A stretch of 20,170 nucleotides of DNA, from the NCBI GenBank assembly GCA_004554425.1, contig SFMI01000028.1:1-20170 (forward strand), in the 5' to 3' direction. The notes below the pieces were generated by a model. It saw only the letters and a list, made by a program, of their open reading frames with translations, was not told the DNA's origin and made no database searches. This document shows, piece by piece, positions 14,669-20,170 of this stretch; the first letter of the stretch is position 1; the number at the start of each line of letters is the position of its first letter. The position numbers and the translations under genes were made by a program. The DNA comes from Candidatus Saccharimonadota bacterium. GTDB taxonomy: Bacteria; Eremiobacterota; Xenobia; Xenobiales; Xenobiaceae.

Positions 14669-14715
14669 AAACACTCTGCATAGCTAAAAAAATTAGCCGC
14701 AGGGTGTTTTTGTTT
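14669..14715 (+). terminator. Intrinsic terminator after rplS (second)
   Basis: A composite hairpin: outer AAACACTCTGC with GCAGGGTGTTT (14669-14679 with 14699-14709, one G-U) and inner GCTAA/TTAGC (14683-14687 with 14693-14697). It is followed by T-rich sequence. It insulates lepB from rplS. Confidence 0.75.
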
Positions 14716-14769
14716 TGCGTACGAAACCTTGCTTCACAAGCAGTCAAATATGAGTGAAGGTTTTCTCCA

Positions 14770-15375
14770 ATGAAAGAAGGGCTGTTACTTTATATACTTT
14801 ACCTTTTGGTCACTATCAGAATAGTGATTACCATATTTAGCAAAAAGATCTCCGCCGCTTGGAAAAGTGTAATAAAAGAGTATATTGATTCTTTCATAGT
14901 AGCTGGCATTTTGGCTATACTAATTATCACTTATGTAGCTCGCAGCTTCTACATTCCTTCAGAATCGATGTTGCCTACTCTAAAAGTAAACGATTACATT
15001 TTGGTCAATCGTTTTGTTTATAAAATGGCCCTCCCCTCCCGCGGCGAAATTATCGTTTTCCATCCTCCGCACGTAAAGGATCCTGCCAATACCGACTTTA
15101 TTAAACGTGTAGTAGCTTTAGAAAACGATGTAGTAGAAGTAGCCGATGGAGTGCTTTACTTAAACGGTATTCCCCAGAACGAACCTTTCATAAAAGAACC
15201 TATCGATGCCGATTTCCCTGCCTACAGAGTTCCCAAAGGTCATGTGTTCGTAATGGGTGATAATCGCAATAATTCTGATGATTCCAGATATTGGGGCCCG
15301 CTGCCGCTAGAAAACATTGTTGGTAAAGCTTTTGTTATCTTCTGGCCTGTTTCTCGTATGGGTTTATTAAAGTAG
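14770..15375 (+). CDS. lepB: Signal peptidase I
   Basis: This membrane-bound Ser/Lys protease removes signal peptides from exported pre-proteins. In its 201 residues, two hydrophobic segments (about 5-23 and 41-58) are followed by the catalytic domain. Box B is IPSESMLPTL with nucleophile Ser66, box D is FIKRVVAL with general base Lys112, and box E is GDNRNNSDDSR (163-173). All catalytic residues are present. Two membrane segments put the active site on the outer face of the cytoplasmic membrane. The start ATG 14770 follows a weak GAAGG. It is located between rplS and ylqF, after two terminators, so it likely begins a separate unit with ylqF 54 bp downstream. Confidence 0.95.
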   Translation: MKEGLLLYILYLLVTIRIVITIFSKKISAAWKSVIKEYIDSFIVAGILAILIITYVARSFYIPSESMLPTLKVNDYILVNRFVYKMALPSRGEIIVFHPPHVKDPANTDFIKRVVALENDVVEVADGVLYLNGIPQNEPFIKEPIDADFPAYRVPKGHVFVMGDNRNNSDDSRYWGPLPLENIVGKAFVIFWPVSRMGLLK

Positions 15376-15429
15376 CACTGTAGCCGCAACTAAATTGGTA
15401 AAAGATAAAATCAAGAGAGGATTTGTTCC

Positions 15430-16353
15430 ATGGAAGAAAATACTTCCGCACAGAAACAGAGAGGCTTTTCCTGGTTTCCCGGCCACATGCGCAAAGCCTT
15501 ACGCCAATTGGAAGAGAGCCTGAATTTAGCTGATATCGTCCTTCTGGTAATGGATGCTCGTATACCAGCAGCTTCCCGGCAGCCAGATTTGGAAGAGCTA
15601 TTGCAACGCAAGCACAAAGAGCTCATCTTCGTGTTAAACAAAACAGACTTAGCAGAAGAAGCAGAAACAAAGAAATGGCTGGCTTGGTTTAAAGCTAACA
15701 ATTTGGCAGCTGTAGCTATGCGTTCTACCGCAGGCAAAGGAGCCGGCCCCTTGGAAGGAGCTATTGCCCGCTTACGTCGCAGCGTAGAAGAGAAACGCCG
15801 CGCTAAAGGTTTACGTCCTCGTGATCCGCGATTAGTAGTAACAGGCATACCCAATGTAGGTAAATCGTCTTTGCTAAATAGGTTAGCTGGCGCTACTCGC
15901 GCTAAAACTGGAGCAAAACCAGGAGTAACCAGAGGCAGCCAGTGGGTAGCTGTGCCCAACCATTGGCAAATATTGGATTCTCCCGGCATCCTCTACCCTC
16001 GCATAGATACTGTTGAAACCCTAACAGCTTTAGCGGCAGCTAGTTGTGTACGCCACGACGCTATCCCTCTGGAAATGGTAGGCGGTTTGTTGTTGGAGCG
16101 CTTATGGGCTAAACGCAAAGTTAAAAATGTAGTGCCAGCTAGCTTAGCTGAAAAATGGAAAAGCCAAGAACACCTTGTTCCGGAGCAAATGCTAATAGAG
16201 CTCGCGACAGCCAAAAACTTCTCCTTAAATGGACAAGAAGCCGACTTGCCACGTTGTGCTCGCTTTGTGCTAAAAGCTTTTGCCCAGGGTGAAGTTGGCC
16301 CCATCACTTTAGAGACCGCTCCAACAATTGAAACTCCGACTGAGCAAGCCTAA
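15430..16353 (+). CDS. ylqF: Ribosome biogenesis GTPase YlqF (RbgA)
   Basis: RbgA/YlqF is a circularly permuted GTPase required for late 50S assembly (incorporation of uL16 and neighbours in B. subtilis). The 307 residues show the permuted motif order: G4 NKTD (70-73) comes first, then G1 GIPNVGKSS (139-147), the G2 Thr in GVTRG (167) and G3 DSPG (183-186). The N-terminal FSWFPGHMRKALRQL is the family signature and the C-terminal ~110 residues form the helical ANTAR-like RNA-binding domain. ATG 15430 follows GAGAGGAT. It is probably co-transcribed with lepB and ends at a strong terminator. Confidence 0.95.
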   Translation: MEENTSAQKQRGFSWFPGHMRKALRQLEESLNLADIVLLVMDARIPAASRQPDLEELLQRKHKELIFVLNKTDLAEEAETKKWLAWFKANNLAAVAMRSTAGKGAGPLEGAIARLRRSVEEKRRAKGLRPRDPRLVVTGIPNVGKSSLLNRLAGATRAKTGAKPGVTRGSQWVAVPNHWQILDSPGILYPRIDTVETLTALAAASCVRHDAIPLEMVGGLLLERLWAKRKVKNVVPASLAEKWKSQEHLVPEQMLIELATAKNFSLNGQEADLPRCARFVLKAFAQGEVGPITLETAPTIETPTEQA

Positions 16354-16386
16354 ACCCTAATAGTATTAACTATCGACATAAATATC

Positions 16387-16422
16387 CGCCGTTTTCCCTA
16401 ATTAAGGAAAAGCGGCGTTTTT
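16387..16422 (+). terminator. Intrinsic terminator after ylqF
   Basis: The stem CGCCGTTTTCC pairs with GGAAAA-G-CGGCG with one bulged G (16387-16397 with 16406-16417) and has an 8-nt AT-rich loop. TTTTT follows. Confidence 0.85.
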
Positions 16423-16476
16423 CTTAGAGTTAAAAGCCTCCCCAAGGCTACAAGATGACGAAAGAGCAATATAATA

Positions 16477-17232
16477 GTGCGTATTTCTTTACATTACGTT
16501 TTGCAAAATTTACCCGTAGGAGCTTCTTATGAAGAGAGCCTCGAAATTATCCCCCAAGCAAAAAGTTGGCTGATTAAAGAAAAAGAACGTCTTGAGCAAA
16601 TGTACGCTTTTCAGGAAAGCTTTTGGCCTATAAATAGCGGTGCAGGTTGTGATGAAGTAGGACGCGGCCCTTTGGCTGGCCCTTTGGTGGCAGCTTCCGT
16701 TATTTTACCTAATCATACTTGGATTCCCGGACTAAACGACTCTAAAAAGCTCAGTGAAGAAGTGCGCGAGTTGCTAGTTCCTTGGATCAAGAAAACTGCC
16801 AACTGGTCTATTTGTGAAATATCTTTAGCCGAACTGGACAAAATCAACAATATTAACCGCACTTCGCTCTTAGCTATGCACCGCTCCTTGGATCAGCTAA
16901 GCCCTAAGGCTCAATTTGTCTTTATAGACGGCCGCTCCGAAATGGCTTCTTGTCCTGTACCTCAAGTTGCCATTATAAAAGGCGACGCCCGTATTCCAGC
17001 TATTGCTGCTTCTTCCATTATTGCCAAAGTTTACCGAGATCACTTATTAGACCAAGCCCACAACCAGTGGCCACAGTATAAATTTAAAGAGAATAAAGGC
17101 TACGGTACAGCTGCCCATATGCAAGCTTTGCATAAGTTCGGCCCTTGTCCTTACCATCGCCGTACTTTTGCTCCCATTAAACAACTTTTGGAAGCGAATC
17201 AAGCTATTCAAGAGCAAGCCGTTCTATTCTAA
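16477..17232 (+). CDS. rnhB: Ribonuclease HII
   Basis: RNase HII cuts 5' of ribonucleotides embedded in duplex DNA and starts ribonucleotide excision repair. The 251 residues have a ~45-residue N-terminal helical extension (SWLIKEKERLEQMYAFQ) like that of the longer Firmicutes-type enzymes. The catalytic core begins GCDEVGRGPLAGPL with Asp59 and Glu60; further acidic residues are in FIDGR (Asp151) and AKVYRD (Asp188). IAASSIIAKV and GYGTAAHMQAL are also conserved. The start is GTG 16477; no ATG fits and the extension aligns with long family members. No strong ribosome binding site is seen (AAAGAG about 8 bases upstream). Confidence 0.94.
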   Translation: MRISLHYVLQNLPVGASYEESLEIIPQAKSWLIKEKERLEQMYAFQESFWPINSGAGCDEVGRGPLAGPLVAASVILPNHTWIPGLNDSKKLSEEVRELLVPWIKKTANWSICEISLAELDKINNINRTSLLAMHRSLDQLSPKAQFVFIDGRSEMASCPVPQVAIIKGDARIPAIAASSIIAKVYRDHLLDQAHNQWPQYKFKENKGYGTAAHMQALHKFGPCPYHRRTFAPIKQLLEANQAIQEQAVLF

Positions 17233-17257
17233 AAATATAACAAAATATAGCCTTTTC

Positions 17258-17286
17258 TTCCCAAGTTTCTGCAGCTATGGTATAAT
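17258..17286 (+). promoter_or_regulatory. Sigma70-type promoter upstream of the xer-like gene
   Basis: TTCCCA (17258-17263), a 17-bp spacer and a perfect TATAAT (17281-17286), about 40 bp before the start codon of the recombinase. Confidence 0.6.
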
Positions 17287-17328
17287 TTTAAAGCTTTTTG
17301 CAGCTGCTAAAGTGAGGATTTTGTGAAT

Positions 17329-18238
17329 ATGACTGAGCAAACCGGCCAAGCTTCTGAGCGTTCAAAATCGTCTCAAGCTAGTTTAGAAAAAGCGCGCAAT
17401 TGGTATATAGATGATTTTGTGCGCTACATTACTGTAGAGCGAAATTTAGCTAAGCGCACCGTTATTGAATATCACGACGATTTAGCTATATTTTTGAAAT
17501 ATTTCCAGCCCCTCTTCGAAGACGGCCTTACTTTAGAAGCTATCGATATAAATACAATTAGTGATTTTTTGGCCGATCTCAAGCTCAACCATAATTATGA
17601 AGCTTCCAGTTTGAATCGCAAAATTGCTTGCTTAAAAAGCTATTTTAGTTTTTTGGAATTATATGGTTATATTCCCGATTCACCTATGGATAAGTTTAAA
17701 AGCGTCAAAGAAGGGCGCTCACAGCCAGTCTGATCCAGGCGGAGATTGGAAAGCTTACCGCAATACAGCTATTTTAGAGCTGTTTTATGCTACAGGTATG
17801 CGTTTAGCTGAACTTACTAGCTTAAATTTATCCGATCTAAATTTTGATGATTATTCGATACGCATTACTGGTAAGGGTAATAAGCAACGTATTGTCTTTA
17901 TGAATCAAAGTTCCGTAGATGCTATAAAAGCTTATTTGGAAGCTCGTCCCAACACTAAAGATTCGGCAATATTTCTCAATAGATTTTATAGCCGTTTATC
18001 ACGCCGCGCTGTCGAAATTCTCTTTGATAAATTAAAAGAGGAAGCCGGTGTATTTAAAAATGCTTCTCCACACACTATGCGCCATTCTTTCGCTACTCAC
18101 TTGCTAGAAGGCGGCGCCGATTTAGTTACAATAAAAGAGCTTTTGGGTCATGCTAGTCTTTCCACAACCCAAGTTTATACAAACTTATCGAGAGTAACTA
18201 TGCGCGGCGTCTACGACACGAGCCATCCTCGTCAGTAA
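17329..18238 (+). pseudogene. XerC/XerD-type tyrosine recombinase, frame-disrupted
   Basis: Xer recombinases resolve chromosome dimers at dif. The N-terminal SAM-like core-binding domain (FVRYITVERNLAKRTVIEYHDDL to YGYIPDSPMDKFKSV) is encoded in one frame that stops at TGA 17731-17733. The catalytic domain continues in the +1 frame from there (DPGGDWKAYRNTAILELFYATG). It has all catalytic residues: Arg in ATGMRLAEL, Lys in GKGNKQR, HTMRH, the His of LLGHAS, and Tyr in TQVYTNL. Compared with E. coli XerD, about 13 residues (the LPxxL...E..RLL region) are missing at the join, so a deletion not divisible by three is likely. The start is ATG 17329, with GTG 17323 possible. It may be a true pseudogene, an assembly error, or (less likely) frameshift expression. 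XerC versus XerD cannot be decided. Confidence 0.8.
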
Positions 18239-18283
18239 GCCAATTTATAAAACCAACTATATCTACATCTTTTAGGTGAAAAA

Positions 18284-19597
18284 ATGGACTTTAATTCGAT
18301 AGAGCATACTTTCCCCCAAGTTAACGCCGAAAAGCAGCGTATTCGCCAAGAATTTTCCTGGGATATTATCGACTTTCTGTTAGAAGGCAAGTCCCCTATC
18401 GATTTAAAGGCTCTAACTATAGAAGAGCGCTCTCAAGCTCACAAATTTCTTTTTAATTACGGTTATGATTATAACAACAAAGAAGATCGCGAAACGGTAG
18501 ACGAAATTTTCTCCGAAGCTATTCGCTTTATAAAGTCGTATTTTGTGCATGGTCATAGCGCTTGTCCTACTTATTTCACCATTCCAGCAGAAATAGAACG
18601 TCTCAATGATGTGCGCGATTTGCTCATTTGGGCTTCAGGCCCACGCACTACCGAGCGCCAAGCTTGGTCTTGTGCCATTTTGCGCGTTATGCACACCATT
18701 CATCATTTAGACAACACTATGCGAGCCGAATTTTTTCCAGAAATAAAGAGGCAAATTCTAGATAAATTCCGGCAAAATATTACCGAAATCAATGGACAAG
18801 TATATTTAGGCTCCGGTAGTGATACTATTCCTCTTTTCGGAGTTTTTTACAAAGAAGAGAAGAGCCGCGATAGCTTAATTATGAAGCTGCTTCACAAGCC
18901 TAAAAACGTGGCCGAAAAGATCCATGATCGCTTGGGCGTAAAGTTAGTTACTTATACAAAATTAGATGTATTGCGTACCCTCTATTACCTTTATATCCAT
19001 AACGTTATTATGTTTGCCAACCTTACTCCAGGTCGCAGTCGCAATACTATTTTGGATTTGGAAAAATGCCAAGCTCTCTTTGCCGAACTTTTAGATAGCG
19101 AACAAGAGACAGATTTCGCCGAGAAAGAGAAAAAATTAGCTCAATTAGCTGACAAATTAGATACTATTTCGCCTCAAGAGCAGGCAGCTATGGAAGCGGA
19201 GAAAAAAACTTACAATCCGCTCTCTAGTTCAGATTATAAATCTTTGCAATTTACCGTCCAAGAATTAGTAAAATTGGAAAATCCCGGCTTTTTCAAAGCT
19301 AGACGGTTGCGCACACAATTGGAGAAATATCATTTAGGGCCAGATCTTGAAGGTTTACTCAAAGAATTGGAAGGACCGGTAGCTGAGCAAGAAATTCGTG
19401 TGCTCTTCCCTCTTGAAGTGCAACTTATCGATAAAGACAACTATGCTCAAAGTATAGACGGCACGGCTTCACACGATGCCTATAAACAGCGTCAACAAGA
19501 TCGCGCTTGTTTGCGCGTCCTAGCTGGCGTCTTTGCTTTGCATCCAGAATTAAACCCACTCGGCAAATTCAGATATAGTAGGGTGTATTTGAGGTGA
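18284..19597 (+). CDS. TIGR04552/TIGR04562-like conserved protein, possible RelA/SpoT-type fold
   Basis: The 437-residue protein resembles, from memory, the TIGR04552/TIGR04562 families of uncharacterised proteins from Myxococcota and relatives. Shared features are GKSPIDLKAL near the N-terminus, DLLIWASG, WSCAILRVMHTIHHLDN, and SRDSLIMKLLHKPKNVAEKIHDRLGVKLVT. The last segment has the order (Ser/Lys-rich strand, then D-x-x-G-V-x-V) seen in RelA/SpoT nucleotidyltransferase domains, but synthetase catalysis is not established. Residues ~270-345 form a charged helical insert. There is no signal peptide or membrane segment. ATG 18284 follows AGGTG, 45 bp after the xer frame, so co-transcription is possible. 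Its C-terminus (GKFRYSRVYLR) lies at the edge of a compositionally different region, so it might be slightly altered at that end. Confidence 0.72.
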   Translation: MDFNSIEHTFPQVNAEKQRIRQEFSWDIIDFLLEGKSPIDLKALTIEERSQAHKFLFNYGYDYNNKEDRETVDEIFSEAIRFIKSYFVHGHSACPTYFTIPAEIERLNDVRDLLIWASGPRTTERQAWSCAILRVMHTIHHLDNTMRAEFFPEIKRQILDKFRQNITEINGQVYLGSGSDTIPLFGVFYKEEKSRDSLIMKLLHKPKNVAEKIHDRLGVKLVTYTKLDVLRTLYYLYIHNVIMFANLTPGRSRNTILDLEKCQALFAELLDSEQETDFAEKEKKLAQLADKLDTISPQEQAAMEAEKKTYNPLSSSDYKSLQFTVQELVKLENPGFFKARRLRTQLEKYHLGPDLEGLLKELEGPVAEQEIRVLFPLEVQLIDKDNYAQSIDGTASHDAYKQRQQDRACLRVLAGVFALHPELNPLGKFRYSRVYLR

Positions 19598-19704
19598 TTT
19601 CGCAGGAAAAACTTTCGCAAATATGTTAATATTCCACCTGCTATTTTCGGCTGTAAAGTTTATTAGTATCAAAATAGTATCACAAAAGGCTGGGAAATAC
19701 AACA

Positions 19705-19730
19705 GAATTATGTGGAGCTCTACATAATTC
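19705..19730. repeat. 26-bp near-perfect palindrome
   Basis: The arms are GAATTATGT (19705-19713) and ACATAATTC (19722-19730) around a GGAGCTCT centre. Only one of the 13 base pairs is a mismatch (G opposite T). It could be an operator, a terminator-like hairpin or an element end. Confidence 0.7.
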
Positions 19731-19748
19731 CGGCACGGACGGACGCTG

Positions 19749-19829
19749 TCAGGCACAGCGGATAACAGCCTTGCAAGAGGCGTTGTACCTGCGCTGGATA
19801 TATTCTTGATAGGCTTTCTGGTCTGTCAT
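19749..19829 (-). pseudogene. N-terminal stub resembling an ICE-type sigma-70-like regulator
   Basis: A 26-codon reading frame encodes MTDQKAYQEYIQRR then YNASCKAVIRCA before TGA. It is preceded by a G-rich stretch (GGGGGAAT) that can act as a ribosome binding site. The opening is like the small sigma-70-like proteins of Tn916-type and other Clostridia conjugative elements, where the chain continues for well over 100 residues. Here it ends inside a CGCTGT/ACAGCG hairpin. The assignment rests on memory of the family start and is tentative. Confidence 0.4.
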
Positions 19830-19908
19830 GGAAATTCCCCCTCTCTGAATAATAGTGCGGGGCGGCAGCACTCCTTGCTGTCGCTCCTTGACTGCCTAAC
19901 TGCGAAAC

Positions 19909-19957
19909 CGGGCGGGGCTGTCAACGGTGGGCGAAGCCCGTTCATCTTGACCGCCCG
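19909..19957. repeat. GC-rich nested inverted repeat
   Basis: Outer arms CGGGCGG/CCGCCCG (19909-19915 with 19951-19957), a TCAA/TTGA step (19921-19924 with 19947-19950) and an inner GGGC-GAA-GCCC hairpin (19929-19939). It lies between the two minus-strand gene fragments and could be a terminator-like or transfer-related structure of the mobile segment. Confidence 0.55.
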
Positions 19958-19998
19958 CTGGCTCGGCTGGCTTTGCTATTTACCCGACAAACTTGAAT

Positions 19999-20170
19999 TT
20001 ATTGTAAGGTATCACGTTTTACCTTCTTAAGCCTTACTATCATTACCATAGGAATTTCTTTGTTGGTTTTGAAACATTCTTCATAAAATCCATCAATGAC
20101 AAATCCAGCTCTAAAACAAAGGTTAAAAATATCTTGTATGGAACGATGATAATAAATCTGCTCTTTCGGT
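19999..20170 (-). CDS. Class I SAM-dependent methyltransferase, C-terminal end (partial)
   Basis: The reading frame enters from beyond the right edge and ends at TAA 19999-20001, giving about 56 residues. The sequence PKEQIYYHRSIQDIFN, then LCFRAGFVIDGFYEECF, then KEIPMVMIVRLKK has the last strands of a Rossmann-type methyltransferase (the HRS.. helix, the GF.. strand and the terminal P-x-VMI-x-R strand). Substrate is unknown; relatives of this kind are common cargo next to resistance genes in gut Firmicutes elements (recalled, not checked). The SAM-binding half is outside the window. Confidence 0.6.
   Translation of the reverse strand, partial: PKEQIYYHRSIQDIFNLCFRAGFVIDGFYEECFKTNKEIPMVMIVRLKKVKRDTLQ

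Larger units (their letters stand above)
19598..20170. mobile_element. Fragmentary mobile-element DNA, Firmicutes-like, running off the window
   Basis: Directly after the TIGR04552-like gene the composition changes: an AT-rich stretch (to ~19730), then a GC-rich stretch (~19731-19980). Minus-strand gene pieces resemble cargo of gut Firmicutes conjugative elements: a truncated sigma-like regulator and a SAM methyltransferase tail. The segment also contains a 26-bp palindrome and a GC-rich nested inverted repeat. No integrase, transposase or clear terminal repeats are visible, so the type of element cannot be named and contig chimerism is possible. Confidence 0.45.

Noticed and set aside
19705..19730. 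dif-like Xer site
   Set aside because: The arms are in the opposite polarity (TTATGT...ACATAA) from dif (CATAA-6 bp-TTATG).
19806..20030. 74-codon plus-strand frame
   Set aside because: It crosses the antisense of the sigma-like stub and the GC-rich inverted repeat, with no recognisable domain.

Overview
The window reads as an ordinary bacterial chromosome for about 19.6 kb and then changes character in its last ~570 bases. The chromosomal part has compact operons, ATG/GTG/TTG starts with AGGA-type ribosome binding sites, and sigma70-type promoters (TTGACA/TATAAT-like, 16-17 bp spacers). The lineage cannot be fixed from this sequence. The mix of a Hanks-type Ser/Thr kinase, an FHA protein, a large Clp ATPase and a protein resembling the TIGR04552/TIGR04562 family known from Myxococcota-type 'deltaproteobacteria' points weakly that way. 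The right-edge fragments look like mobile DNA of gut Firmicutes, suggesting an intestinal organism or a metagenome contig.

Left block (1-6516): the tail of a Ser/Thr kinase (+) converges, at a bidirectional terminator, on a minus-strand cluster rlmD > clpA/clpC-like > FHA > unknown 306-aa protein. The first three are separated by 1-2 bases and are surely one operon. The Clp ATPase carries a remarkable C-terminal tail: 22 heptads of GGYPQQQ type plus a Pro-rich segment. Middle-left (6669-9632): a small helical protein and tatA (+), a 17-bp-stem terminator, then rng > lipoprotein on the minus strand. A 470-bp divergent intergenic separates rng from ffh and holds the strong ffh promoter.

Middle-right (10104-17232) is the classic translation/secretion block: ffh, rpsP, khpA, rimM, trmD, rplS, lepB, ylqF (rbgA), rnhB. 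It covers SRP targeting, 30S and 50S proteins and their assembly factors, tRNA m1G37 methylation, signal-peptide cleavage and removal of ribonucleotides from DNA. Several terminators and promoters cut it into units. The 582-bp trmD-rplS gap is not empty: it holds two copies of a 38-nt hairpin-containing element and a promoter that would give rplS a ~300-nt structured leader.

Right end (17329-20170): a Xer-type tyrosine recombinase is broken by a +1 frame change and a short internal deletion. It is followed by the TIGR04552-like protein and then by a patch of different composition. That patch holds a 26-bp palindrome, an N-terminal stub resembling an ICE-type sigma-like regulator, a GC-rich nested inverted repeat and the C-terminus of a class I SAM-dependent methyltransferase. 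No rRNA, tRNA or CRISPR array was found. The most unusual objects are the prion-like repeat tail on the Clp disaggregase-type ATPase and the duplicated RNA-like element flanking the rplS leader.
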